From an uncultured Eubacteriales bacterium (lineage in GTDB: Bacteria; Bacillota; Clostridia; Oscillospirales; CAG-272), in assembly GCA_934402395.1 (NCBI GenBank), contig CAKRTQ010000001.1, forward strand, positions 124,001 to 188,000: 64,000 nt of DNA, in the 5' to 3' direction. Each line of letters starts with the position of its first letter. Within the stretch, counting starts at the first letter, position 1. A model generated the notes under the pieces. That model was not told the origin of the DNA, did no database searches, and saw only the letters and a list, made by a program, of their open reading frames with translations. The position numbers and the translations under genes were made by a program. Shown piece by piece: positions 43,462 through 52,166 of this stretch.

Positions 43462-43677
43462 TTATTTGCTGCTTGCCTCGAGTCTCTTTTTGAATTTATC
43501 AACTCTACCGCCGGCATCAACGAATTTCTGCTTACCGGTAAAGAAAGGATGGCACTTGGAGCAAATTTCAACCTTGATATCTCCGCCCTTCGGGTTGGTC
43601 GAACGGGTGCGAACGGTCTCACCGCAAGCGCACCGGATCGTGACTTCCTCGTATTTAGGATGGATACCCTCTTTCAC
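43462..43677 (-). CDS. rpmE: 50S ribosomal protein L31
   Basis: 71 residues. Start taken as GTG at 43677, giving MKEGIHPKYEEV, the family N-terminus, with GCGAGG 8 bases upstream; another GTG three codons earlier is less likely. Cysteines CACGET and CSKCHPF (C-x-C and C-x2-C) make the zinc site of the Zn-type paralogue, so this is the zinc-replete L31. Transcribed from the divergent promoter at 43731. Confidence 0.95.
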   Translation of the reverse strand: MKEGIHPKYEEVTIRCACGETVRTRSTNPKGGDIKVEICSKCHPFFTGKQKFVDAGGRVDKFKKRLEASSK

Positions 43678-43730
43678 TTTTAACACCTCGCTTCGTATAA
43701 AAATGCTACCTGTTATCGCAATTACGCTAT

Positions 43731-43759
43731 ATTATATCACACCAAAACGGATTTTGCAA
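43731..43759 (-). promoter_or_regulatory. rpmE promoter
   Basis: Minus strand TTGCAA (43759-43754), 17 bases, TATAAT (43736-43731). Confidence 0.8.
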
Positions 43760-43852
43760 TACTTTTTTATAATTTTTTCGATCGCACGCGGCTTTTTTTA
43801 TCAAAAAACTCTTTTTCGTCATATGTCGCCGCCCTGCGGCGCGGAATACGCC

Positions 43853-43881
43853 TTTACAAGCGGCTTTTTTTATGCTACAAT
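43853..43881 (+). promoter_or_regulatory. mtaB promoter
   Basis: TTTACA (43853-43858), 17-base spacer, TACAAT (43876-43881); about 35 bases before the start codon. Divergent from rpmE. Confidence 0.75.
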
Positions 43882-43918
43882 ATATAAAACAACATTCCCG
43901 ATCGGACGGTAAAACAAA

Positions 43919-45286
43919 ATGAGATCAAGCGGGCTTACCGTGGGCATTCTGACCCTCGGATGCAAGGTAAATCAATACGAAAGCGAAGCTGTCGCCGAGG
44001 AGCTCACGCGGCGCGGCTACCGTGTGCTGACGGCAGACGAATGCTGCGACGCATACATAGTCAACACCTGCACCGTAACGGCAGAGGCGGCACGCAAATC
44101 GCGCCAGATGGTGCGCCGTCTGCGCACCCGCTCACCCGGCGCATTTATAATAGTTACCGGATGTCTTGCCGAGACCGCCGCCGACGAGCTGGCAGCGATC
44201 GCGGGTGTAGATGCCGTTGTCGGCAACACGCGCAAGCTGGCTGCGGTCGATGAGCTTGACCGCCTTGCGTCATCGGGAAGAAATGTGCCGTCTGCCGTGC
44301 TCAGAGGAATAGGCACGCTTGCCGGCAGTACATTCGAGCCGATGAAAATATCCGCTTTCGCGCGCACGCGCGTATATGTAAAAATAGAGGACGGCTGTGA
44401 AAACCGCTGTTCATACTGTATAATCCCGGATGCACGCGGTCCCGTGCGCTCAAAGCCGCCGGCAGAGGCTCTTGCCGAAATTGCCGGACTCGTTCGCGGC
44501 GGCGCGCGAGAGGTCGTCATAACCGGCATAGAAGTGGCATCATACGGGAGCGATCTCGGCAACACAAGCCTTGAGGACCTGCTCACCGCCGTTGACGCGC
44601 TGCCCGAAATAAGAGAAAACAACGTAAGAGTCCGACTCGGCTCGCTCGAACCGTCGCTATTGCGCCCCGAATTCATTGAAAAAATAGCGGCTCTGCGTTC
44701 GCTTGCCCCGCACTTCCACATATCCCTGCAAAGCGGATGCTCGCGCACGCTCGCGGCAATGAGGCGCAAATACAACGCCGGGCGCGCCATGCAGGTCATA
44801 GAAGATCTGCGCACGGCGATCCCGGGCGTGCAGTTCACCTGTGACGTGATAGTGGGCTTTCCGGGCGAAACCGATGCGGATTTTGCCGAAACGCTCGATT
44901 TTATGCGCCGCGCAAGATTTCTTGCCGCGCACGTGTTCCCATACTCACCGCGCCGCGGCACACCTGCGGCGGCAATGAAAGATCAGATCCCGGAGGCTGA
45001 AAAGCACCGCCGTTCCGCCGTGCTTTCTGAAACCGTAGGCGGCATAAGGAAAGAACTGCTCGCAGAGGCAGCGGCGGTATCTCCGGATACGACCGTGCTT
45101 TTCGAAACGTTTGACGGAGCCGAGGCAGCCGGACACACAGCCTCGTTCATCGAAGTGCGCGTACCGTCGGCAGAGAACCTGCACGGCAGACTGCTGCCCG
45201 TTCATCTGACCGGCGTCGAAGCGGGCAACTCCTTTGAATACGGTTCGATCTGCACCGGCGTGCTCGGAAAGGAAAAAGCCGAATGA
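43919..45286 (+). CDS. mtaB: tRNA (N6-threonylcarbamoyladenosine(37)) methylthiotransferase
   Basis: 455 residues, radical SAM methylthiotransferase. The N-terminal UPF0004 domain has Cys in LTLGCKVNQYES, NTCTVT and TGCLAE; the radical-SAM cluster is CENRCSYCIIP (GCENRCSYC, about 160-170), followed by RGPVRS; a TRAM domain ends the protein. The sequence LGCKVNQYESE marks MtaB rather than MiaB (LGCQMN) or RimO. Adds a methylthio group to t6A37, needed for accurate decoding. It overlaps the next gene by 4 bases (ATGA). Confidence 0.94.
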   Translation: MRSSGLTVGILTLGCKVNQYESEAVAEELTRRGYRVLTADECCDAYIVNTCTVTAEAARKSRQMVRRLRTRSPGAFIIVTGCLAETAADELAAIAGVDAVVGNTRKLAAVDELDRLASSGRNVPSAVLRGIGTLAGSTFEPMKISAFARTRVYVKIEDGCENRCSYCIIPDARGPVRSKPPAEALAEIAGLVRGGAREVVITGIEVASYGSDLGNTSLEDLLTAVDALPEIRENNVRVRLGSLEPSLLRPEFIEKIAALRSLAPHFHISLQSGCSRTLAAMRRKYNAGRAMQVIEDLRTAIPGVQFTCDVIVGFPGETDADFAETLDFMRRARFLAAHVFPYSPRRGTPAAAMKDQIPEAEKHRRSAVLSETVGGIRKELLAEAAAVSPDTTVLFETFDGAEAAGHTASFIEVRVPSAENLHGRLLPVHLTGVEAGNSFEYGSICTGVLGKEKAE

Positions 45287-46620
45287 ATCACGATGCAGCA
45301 CGCAGAAACGGCACGGTATACGGTCTTACCGGTGCCGGCAGTGCTTACCTTGAGGCTGTCAGAAAGGATATGGGGCTCCCGCTTTCAGAGGCGGAATTCC
45401 TGCACATAAGAAACGTCCTGCGTAATCTGCGGCGTGATCCGACGACCGATGAGCTTTACTTTGCCGCAGCATATGCAAACGGATCAAAAAAGCTGCCCGA
45501 TTCCGTAAGAGTTGCCTCCGTAACATCGGAGGACAGATCTCTCGTCAAAGCCTACGCACGTTTTTTTGATGAATTCAACTCGCACCGCCCGCCTGCCGGA
45601 CGCCAAACCCCTGCCTCTCTCATATCGCTCGCGAGGTATGCGTGCCATCCGCGCGGCGATGAAAACTTTGTTTTTCGCATCTGCGAATTAAACGGCGAAG
45701 CGGAAACCGGACCTGAAAACGGCTTTTTGACGCCCATGCCGGATACCGGCAGCATAACCGTATCTATATCGGACCCGCCAAAACCGCGCACCGGCGATGC
45801 GCTCTTTTTCCTGTCAGCCGGCGGTGCGGCAGACGCACCGTACCGGATCCGCGGGGCGGTCGCACTACTCGTCCGAAGCGGCGCACTGCCGGTTTTGTGT
45901 CCGTTATCAAACAAGGGACTGATCTTTGCCTTATCCGACATATGCGACGTCGCAACGGCAGACGCCACCGCACTTCCCGGCAACGGTCACGCCGAAGCGC
46001 TGTGCATGCCATACCCCGGCTGTGCGGTCATTGCGGTCTCACCCGATTTTCTGACCGATGCCGTGAACGCATTCCGCACGTGCGGAATAAACGCGGCAAG
46101 GCTCGGCACCGTAGGCGGCAGCGACTTCCGGATACTGTCCGCCTCTTCCGACGGCGGCACTCCGACGGCATCCGTGAATCTGCCCGCCGAATTGCTTTAC
46201 AGACTGCGTTTTTACCGCAACGCGAATATGCGCGCCGATACCGCCGACGAAGCAAAAGACGAAAGCGATGCATTCCGTATCACAATGAAGTATTACGACC
46301 CGAATCCAATGATCGAAAGCACGCCGCCGCATCGCGGAGTACTTCTTTGCGGTGCGCTGCTGCGAAACGTGCGCACGCCGGGTCACGTATCCGAAGCGTT
46401 CGGAAAGCTTACCGACTCCTTCCGGCAGCAAAACATCCCGCTCGAAGGTATAAAATATGCGGTCAACGGTATGCTCGCGACCGATGACGGCTCGGCGATC
46501 CCGCTCATTCTCGCGCTCGATGCATTCATAAAAACGACCGGGGCAACTGTATCCGCTGCGGACTTTACGCTCACCCGCACCGGTTCCGGCGCGGCGATCA
46601 TGGCGTATACCCACGCATAA
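45283..46620 (+). CDS. Unrecognised protein with remote PurL (FGAM synthase)-like features
   Basis: 445 residues. LSEAEFLHIRNVLRNLRRDPTTDELYF resembles the N-terminal linker of large PurL, which reads LSxEDLxFIxxYFxxxxRDPTxTEL. The middle (GDALFFLSAGGA; NKGLIFALSDICDVA; PGCAVIAVSPD) and AARLGTVGGS resemble the AIR-synthase-like ATP-binding fold of PurL/PurM. The catalytic SExCSH and glutaminase parts are absent. So it is either a degenerate paralogue or convergence; I assign no function. Translationally coupled to mtaB by a 4-base overlap. Confidence 0.5.
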   Translation: MNHDAARRNGTVYGLTGAGSAYLEAVRKDMGLPLSEAEFLHIRNVLRNLRRDPTTDELYFAAAYANGSKKLPDSVRVASVTSEDRSLVKAYARFFDEFNSHRPPAGRQTPASLISLARYACHPRGDENFVFRICELNGEAETGPENGFLTPMPDTGSITVSISDPPKPRTGDALFFLSAGGAADAPYRIRGAVALLVRSGALPVLCPLSNKGLIFALSDICDVATADATALPGNGHAEALCMPYPGCAVIAVSPDFLTDAVNAFRTCGINAARLGTVGGSDFRILSASSDGGTPTASVNLPAELLYRLRFYRNANMRADTADEAKDESDAFRITMKYYDPNPMIESTPPHRGVLLCGALLRNVRTPGHVSEAFGKLTDSFRQQNIPLEGIKYAVNGMLATDDGSAIPLILALDAFIKTTGATVSAADFTLTRTGSGAAIMAYTHA

Positions 46621-46738
46621 AAACCGCGCTGACAGCCATTTTTCACGCAAAAATGAGAAAACGGGCAAAAAAGCAGGTGCGCCGGAACGATTTTTTCGCC
46701 GAAACAGTAGGAATATAATTAAAAATTAAAAAAAACTC

Positions 46739-46767
46739 TTGCTTTTTCGCACCGAGTATGCTATAAT
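46739..46767 (+). promoter_or_regulatory. rpmB promoter
   Basis: TTGCTT (46739-46744), 17-base spacer, TATAAT (46762-46767). Confidence 0.85.
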
Positions 46768-46820
46768 AACGGATGTTGTATGTAAATAATCCGCTACTAT
46801 ATATTGAGGAGGTGTCACTT

Positions 46821-47009
46821 ATGGCAAAATGCAGCGTTTGCGGCAAGGGCGTCGTGTTCGGTAACTCGGTTTCCCACTCACACCGCAAGACCAACAGAGC
46901 ATGGAAGCCCAATATCCGCAAGGTCAAGGTTTCCGAAAACGGCACAGTTAAAACTGTCAGCATGTGCGCACGTTGTCTGCGCACCCTGAAAAAGGTTGAC
47001 AACGCCTGA
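46821..47009 (+). CDS. rpmB: 50S ribosomal protein L28
   Basis: 62 residues. The zinc form: MAKCSVCGKG and MCARCLRTL give C-x2-C pairs; SHSHRKTNRAWKPNIRKV is the L28 core. Start chosen for the GAGGAGGTG 8 bases upstream. Single gene with its own promoter and terminator. Confidence 0.97.
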   Translation: MAKCSVCGKGVVFGNSVSHSHRKTNRAWKPNIRKVKVSENGTVKTVSMCARCLRTLKKVDNA

Positions 47010-47027
47010 TTGGGTTCTGTATCGTAT

Positions 47028-47058
47028 GGGGGTGTCGCGCCAAGGTGGCGGCACCCCC
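47028..47058 (+). terminator. rpmB terminator
   Basis: GGGGGTGTCGC (47028-47038) with complement GCGGCACCCCC (47048-47058), one G-U, followed by AAAAATTATTTT. Confidence 0.8.
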
Positions 47059-47135
47059 AAAAATTATTTTCGGACCGCCGTATGGCGAAAATATGCGCAT
47101 ATCCTCGGACAGTTCCGGGAAAGGACACAGAACAA

Positions 47136-47843
47136 ATGCTTCTTGCAGCAGGCGCGGGGCTTCCGCGCGAAATAACCGAAGCGGCGCGTGATGCCGGTAT
47201 GGATACCGTCACACTCCCGCCATTTCCAATGCTCCCCTCCCCCGTTGCGACGCACGCCGACCTTCTCATACATCCGCTCGGCGGAGTGATATATACATTC
47301 CGCGACTACTTCAGCATTGCCGAGAAAGAGATCTGTCTCATATGCCGTGCCTCCGGCGCGGTGACGGAATTCATGACCGCGGTGCCCGGGGACAGATACC
47401 CCGCCGATGTTCCGCTTTGCGCCAAACGTGTCGGCAACAGCTTCATCGCCAACCCGCGCACGGCTGCCGAGCTTTGCCGCAGAGCCGCCATGAACGGACT
47501 TGCGCTAATTCCGGTCAATCAGGGATACGCCGCCTGCTCGACAGCCCTTGCGGGCGACGGTGTGATCACCGCCGATGCCGGAATAACAAAAGCCGTCCGG
47601 CGCGCCGGGATCCCGGTCCTTGAGATAAGACCGGGGCATATCGACCTGCCGGGCTACGATTACGGATTTATCGGCGGTGCCTGCGGGTTTTGCGCGGCGC
47701 GCGGAGAGGTATGGTTCACGGGAGACCCGATGACGCATCCGGACGGCAGAGCGATACTTGAATTTATACACGCGCGAGGTTTCGTTGCCGTCTCCCCGCG
47801 CAAAGGCAGACTTTTCGACTGCGGCGGCATGTTTTTCTTCTGA
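47136..47843 (+). CDS. DUF6873-type protein (guanidine-modifying-enzyme-fold family)
   Basis: 235 residues. LPREITEAARDAGMDTVTLPPFPMLPSPVATHADLLI, then VGNSFIANPRTAAELCRRAAMNGLALIPVNQGYAACSTALAGDGVITADAGITKA and RPGHIDLPGYDYGFIGGACG match the pattern of a clostridial family I know as DUF6873 with a GME-like fold; no enzymatic activity is established. The start at 47136 fits both the family N-terminus and the AAAGGA 10 bases upstream; two longer starts run through the rpmB terminator or lack a binding site. Confidence 0.8.
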   Translation: MLLAAGAGLPREITEAARDAGMDTVTLPPFPMLPSPVATHADLLIHPLGGVIYTFRDYFSIAEKEICLICRASGAVTEFMTAVPGDRYPADVPLCAKRVGNSFIANPRTAAELCRRAAMNGLALIPVNQGYAACSTALAGDGVITADAGITKAVRRAGIPVLEIRPGHIDLPGYDYGFIGGACGFCAARGEVWFTGDPMTHPDGRAILEFIHARGFVAVSPRKGRLFDCGGMFFF

Positions 47844-47856
47844 AGCATTCCATGCC

Positions 47857-47909
47857 GCAAAAATGCGGTGCTGAAAACCCAAAAACGGTTTTCAGCACCG
47901 CATTTTTGC
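47857..47909. terminator. Long perfect bidirectional terminator
   Basis: Perfect 23-base arms (beginning GCAAAAATGCGGTGCTGAAA) and a 7-base loop, between convergent genes ending at 47843 and 47967. Confidence 0.85.
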
Positions 47910-47966
47910 TTTTCGGAGCTATCGCTTTGCATTCATTATCCGCCGCGTGCCCCGGACCGGCTTGTC

Positions 47967-49094
47967 TCAGAGCTTCACTGTTTCGCCGCCGACAATGTTT
48001 CCGTTGTTGTCGGTGAACTTCACGTCGGCGGTATTGCCCTCAAGCGTTATCGCGCCCCCGACAAAAAATGAAAGGTCATCCTTGCTGAGCCTCGATGCCG
48101 CAACGATCGGGCAGGGCTGCCCGAACGCATCACGCTCGCCGCCGGGGTACGTCACGTAGCATTTATGCACATGACCACAGATCATGAGGTGCGGCTTCAC
48201 GCATTCGCGCAGAAGCGTCGCCCAATATGTGAACGTGTCTTCCTCTATGTTGAACGGAGGCTGACGGCGCTCGGTGAACGGGTTGTGCACCACCACCAGC
48301 TTGTATTTTATCTCCCCGTCGGAATATTCCGGCACGTCGGCGCGGCAAAGCTCCTTGAGCCAGCGTGTTTCGCGGCGGCGGAAGTCCTCGCAGCATATCG
48401 TATGCCCGTACTCAACATTGTCGTCCGGCTTATCCTCGGCAGTATCCATCACAAGCCCCCAGATGGGACCGAGACGGAACGTATAATAGGAAACGCCGTT
48501 ATCCGTCGGCGTGTAATCGGCGATCAGCTCGGCGCACACACCGCGTGTGTCGTGATTTCCGCGTGCGAAAACGACCGGGATCTCGCCGCCCGTCACGCCC
48601 GCCGCGATCTTATGTATCGCCTCAAAATACACCACATCCCCGCTGTGGTTCGGAATATCGCCGTTGAGAAGCAAAAGATCAAGCGGTTCGCCTATGCGTT
48701 CAAAATATTTTCCCGCATTCACGGGTCCCTCAACGCGGTTGTGGGCGTCGGCGATGTTGTATATATTTATTTTTTCCTTTGCCGGATCTATCGGACGGAA
48801 CACCGATGTGTATTCCTCGATCTCGCCGACCTCTGAGCGGTACGGCTTGCGCTCTATCATTTTGCGCCAGCGGACGGTATAGCTGCGCGCCGCATCAAGC
48901 TCCGCCATCGGCACCGTCATTTTGTGCGTAAGGCGCGCCGAGCGCAGTATGCCGTTTGAATCATCGTAATATTCACTGTCGCCTACCGCAACCCACATAA
49001 GGCAGGGCTCGTTGACCGGAACGGTGATCACATATGTGTTTTTTACCGCGTATACTGTGGGCAGTGCGGCAAATATATCGGGCTTCTGTATCAT
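47967..49094 (-). CDS. Calcineurin-like metallophosphoesterase
   Basis: 375 residues with no signal peptide. An N-terminal fibronectin-like part (about 15-100) precedes the phosphoesterase core: NIADAHN (about 112-118), LNGDIPNHSG (about 143-152), RGNHDTRG, VVVHNP and CGHVHK, which complete the two-metal site. The layout is like purple acid phosphatase-type or PhoD-like clostridial proteins. Substrate unknown. AAGGAG lies 9 bases before the ATG. Confidence 0.9.
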   Translation of the reverse strand: MIQKPDIFAALPTVYAVKNTYVITVPVNEPCLMWVAVGDSEYYDDSNGILRSARLTHKMTVPMAELDAARSYTVRWRKMIERKPYRSEVGEIEEYTSVFRPIDPAKEKINIYNIADAHNRVEGPVNAGKYFERIGEPLDLLLLNGDIPNHSGDVVYFEAIHKIAAGVTGGEIPVVFARGNHDTRGVCAELIADYTPTDNGVSYYTFRLGPIWGLVMDTAEDKPDDNVEYGHTICCEDFRRRETRWLKELCRADVPEYSDGEIKYKLVVVHNPFTERRQPPFNIEEDTFTYWATLLRECVKPHLMICGHVHKCYVTYPGGERDAFGQPCPIVAASRLSKDDLSFFVGGAITLEGNTADVKFTDNNGNIVGGETVKL

Positions 49095-49150
49095 GGCAGT
49101 GCTCCTTTTTCAATGGTTTTATATAAGTATACCATGCTGCACGGTATGTG

Positions 49151-50620
49151 TCAAGACAAAAAGCGGAAGAACTGTTTCCCCGTTTTTTTCATCTTAAAAA
49201 TGGCAAAACAGGCAGCGGCGAGCAATATGACGCCGATCACCGCCGTTACGGCAGCGGCGGATATTCTGTCGTCGCCGGCATTGCCCGCGACTGCAGTCGT
49301 GACGCATATACTTTCCGGCGCATCGGTCAGCGGCGGCTCGGTCACGGGAAGAGTCACCGGCAAATCCGTCTCTGCCGGCTCGGTCGAAGCCGCCGGCCCG
49401 GTTTCGGGAGACAATGTGGAACGCACGGTAAGATTCTCAAAAAAATCGCCTCCCACAGCATCGGCACCGACCAGCGAACGGTAAAGCCCGTATTCCGTCG
49501 GCTTGTACGACCTGATATCCGTCGCCTTGGTGTACTGCCCGTATTTGCCGTTTATCCAATCGGTGAACCACGCGTACTGCTGTGACAGATGACAGGCATA
49601 ACCAAGCTTTGACACCTCATATGCCGTCATTCCGCCGAAGCGGGAAAGCGGTCTGTCCCAATCCATAATGATCCTGTTTTCGCCGTAAAGATGAAGATAC
49701 GTCTTCGGGACATCCCACACGCCGTACACGGCTGCGCTTTCGGGCATATACGAAGCATTCGCCGCGAAAGCGAGTGCGGGGATCAGCGTGTCTGTGTTTA
49801 TTTTATGCTGAGGATGTCCGTACTCTCCGTTTATATCATGTCCCACGACCACCTGCGGGCGGAAACGCCGCAGCACCGCGACCTGAAAAGCAATAAGATC
49901 ATCGCGCGATATGCCTTCACGCGCGGCGGCTGAGTATGAATACTCAAGCGTCTCGTTGTAGCCGTCCCAGTAGTCCCCGAGTGCGCCTATGACCGGATAA
50001 CGCCTTACGCCGACAGTCCACAGACCGTTCAGCAGCTCATGCGGACGGTTGCGTGTATTGAGGTGATTTGTAAAATAAACGACCTGCACCTCGTATCCCA
50101 TTTCCCCGGCGTAGTACGGCAGCACTCCGAGGAAAAACAGCTGCTCGTCATCGGCATGCGTAGACAAAAGAACAAGATCGGAATACCCTTCCGCCGGCTG
50201 CCAACGCTGTACCCAATCCGGAATATCTCCTTCCGAGAACACGTAAATATCGCATATCTCGGCTTTTTCGGTATCAAAATGCAGCGTCACCTCGCGCGCG
50301 GGACCGCCGAGCGCAGCCAGATCGCAGAACTCATGCCAGAATCCGTACCTGCCTCGGCGCACCGACACGCCGTTTGCCGAAAGCGTCCATTCCGGCGGCT
50401 CACGATCAAATTTAACATAAACCGCAGCTATCGGAACGTCCGACCGTACCGTTATCATACTTCCCTTTCCGTACACCGAGCGCGTAGCCTCGTTTCCGTC
50501 GGCAACAGCGGGATCTGACGGTGAAAACGCCGCACTGCCGGTTATATCGGCAGCTCCCGCCGAAAGGGACAGGAGCAGAGCCGCTGCGGCAGCGGCAAGA
50601 AAAATAAATATTTTTTTCAT
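49151..50620 (-). CDS. Secreted PIG-L (LmbE) family deacetylase with C-terminal membrane anchor
   Basis: 489 residues. Signal peptide (MKKIFIFLAAAAAALLLSLSAGA). An F5/8-type-C-like sandwich (about 30-135) precedes the LmbE core: LLSTHADDEQLFF (His, Asp-Asp metal motif), VVGHDINGEYGHPQHK (second His set). A Thr/Pro linker (about 405-440) leads to a membrane helix (about 456-476) and a basic KMKKTGK tail without the GCGS motif. Zinc-dependent N-deacetylation of a sugar such as GlcNAc in a surface polymer is the known family role. No ribosome binding site is visible and an ftsZ-terminator hairpin ends 14 bases before the ATG. Confidence 0.85.
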   Translation of the reverse strand: MKKIFIFLAAAAAALLLSLSAGAADITGSAAFSPSDPAVADGNEATRSVYGKGSMITVRSDVPIAAVYVKFDREPPEWTLSANGVSVRRGRYGFWHEFCDLAALGGPAREVTLHFDTEKAEICDIYVFSEGDIPDWVQRWQPAEGYSDLVLLSTHADDEQLFFLGVLPYYAGEMGYEVQVVYFTNHLNTRNRPHELLNGLWTVGVRRYPVIGALGDYWDGYNETLEYSYSAAAREGISRDDLIAFQVAVLRRFRPQVVVGHDINGEYGHPQHKINTDTLIPALAFAANASYMPESAAVYGVWDVPKTYLHLYGENRIIMDWDRPLSRFGGMTAYEVSKLGYACHLSQQYAWFTDWINGKYGQYTKATDIRSYKPTEYGLYRSLVGADAVGGDFFENLTVRSTLSPETGPAASTEPAETDLPVTLPVTEPPLTDAPESICVTTAVAGNAGDDRISAAAVTAVIGVILLAAACFAIFKMKKTGKQFFRFLS

Positions 50621-50633
50621 ACAAGTAAAATCA

Positions 50634-50661
50634 GGGGGTGTCGCACCGGCGCGACGCCCCC
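50634..50661 (-). terminator. ftsZ terminator hairpin
   Basis: GGGGGTGTCGC with complement (50634-50644, 50651-50661; one G-U pair), loop of 6. It closes the ftsZ transcript but lies only 13 bases before the PIG-L start codon. Confidence 0.6.
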
Positions 50662-50668
50662 TTTGAAA

Positions 50669-51937
50669 TTATTTGCGTCCCGAACCGCGGAAATCGTCGC
50701 GGTTCTTTCTCTTGCGCAGAATGTCCATTATTTCATCAAATCCGTCGGCATCGCGGGGCAGCTCCTTGACGTTCTGAGGGGTCTCGGGCTGTGCCTTTGC
50801 CGGCTCAGCGGCGGGCTGCTGACGTACAGGCTGCTGCGCGGGCTGCTCATACGTGCGGCGCGGCTCAACGGCAGGCTGTGCCTTGGGAGCTCCGGGCTCC
50901 TTCTTCTCTGCGGGCTTTGCGGCGGCAGGCGCTGCGGCAGCAGCTTCCTGCTTTGCACCGTTCTGGAGCGCATCCTCGACATCCTTTTCAAAACCGGTGG
51001 CGATGATGGTTATCTTCATCTCATCGTCGAGATCGGGATCGAACGCAACACCCCAGATAACGTTCGCATCGGGGCTTGCTTCGTTGGCTATCATGGTAGA
51101 AGCAAGATCGGCATCCTCAAGTCCGACATCGGGAGAAATGGAGATGCTGACCAGAATACCGGTAGCTCCCTTGATGGATGTCTCAAGCAGCGGGCTGGAG
51201 ATCGCAGCTTTTGCGGCAAGCTCCGCCTTGTCCTTGCCGGTGGCGCTTCCGACGCCCATGTGGGCAAAGCCCGCATCATGCATAACGGAGGTCACATCGG
51301 CAAAGTCGAGGTTGATGAATCCCGGTACGTTGATGAGCTCGGAAATGCTCTGTACGCCGCGGCGCAGAACATCATCGGCGATCTCAAACGCGTTGTAGAG
51401 AGTTATGCGCGTATCGGAGACCTGTTTGAGTCTTTCGTTGGGGATGATAACGAGCGAATCAACGTACTGGCTGAGCTGACGTATTCCCTCTTCCGCCTGA
51501 CGCATACGGCGGCTGCCCTCAAATATAAAGGGCTTTGTGACGATCGCAACCGTGAGGATATCCATCTCCTTGGCTATGCGTGCAACTACGGGAGCGGCAC
51601 CTGTGCCGGTTCCGCCGCCCATACCGGTGGCAATAAACACCATGTCGGCACCGGCAAGCGCAGACTTGATCTCCTCGGTGTTTTCCTCCGCAGCACGCTG
51701 ACCGATCTCGGGGTTTGCTCCCGCGCCGTGTCCGCGCGTGATCTTTTCACCTATAACTATCTGATTGGGCGCATTTGATGAGCGCAGAGCCTGTTTATCT
51801 GTATTCACGGCAATAAACTCAACGCCGCGGATGTTGGTGCTTATCATTCTGTTAACGGCGTTGTTTCCGCCGCCGCCGACGCCAACTACCTTTATACTGA
51901 CGCCGCTTTCGAGTAAATCATCATGCTCAAATGCCAT
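50669..51937 (-). CDS. ftsZ: Cell division protein FtsZ
   Basis: Tubulin-like GTPase that builds the Z ring. GVGGGGNNAVNRM (N-terminal G-box), GGGTGTGAAPVVA (signature, about 103-115), NLDFADVTSVM region with the T7 catalytic loop. The C-terminal 110 residues are a Pro/Ala/Gln-rich linker (AQPAVEPRRTYEQP...) and the end DEIMDILRKRKNRDDF, a conserved C-terminal peptide that binds FtsA/ZapA-like partners. 422 residues is long because of the linker. GGAGGAAATAAAA before ATG. ftsA is not next to it. Confidence 0.97.
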   Translation of the reverse strand: MAFEHDDLLESGVSIKVVGVGGGGNNAVNRMISTNIRGVEFIAVNTDKQALRSSNAPNQIVIGEKITRGHGAGANPEIGQRAAEENTEEIKSALAGADMVFIATGMGGGTGTGAAPVVARIAKEMDILTVAIVTKPFIFEGSRRMRQAEEGIRQLSQYVDSLVIIPNERLKQVSDTRITLYNAFEIADDVLRRGVQSISELINVPGFINLDFADVTSVMHDAGFAHMGVGSATGKDKAELAAKAAISSPLLETSIKGATGILVSISISPDVGLEDADLASTMIANEASPDANVIWGVAFDPDLDDEMKITIIATGFEKDVEDALQNGAKQEAAAAAPAAAKPAEKKEPGAPKAQPAVEPRRTYEQPAQQPVRQQPAAEPAKAQPETPQNVKELPRDADGFDEIMDILRKRKNRDDFRGSGRK

Positions 51938-52166
51938 TTTTATTTCCTCCGGTTTGTTCTTCTTAAACTTTCAAAATCCATCCCACGCGCAAGCTGTGCG
52001 CGGGCTATATAATCCATCTATTATATAATAATATTTTTTTCGATTTTTTTCAAGGGGTTTTGAGAAAATTTCTTATTTTTTCTCATAAACATTTATTTCC
52101 TCGGCGTTTTTCGGCACGAAAACGGGAAAAAACTTCCGAAGCATCGGGCATGCGCCCGCCTTTCCG

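Noticed and set aside
47010..47135. N-terminal extension of the DUF6873-type protein
   Set aside because: It would be translated through the rpmB terminator; the family begins near the ATG at 47136.
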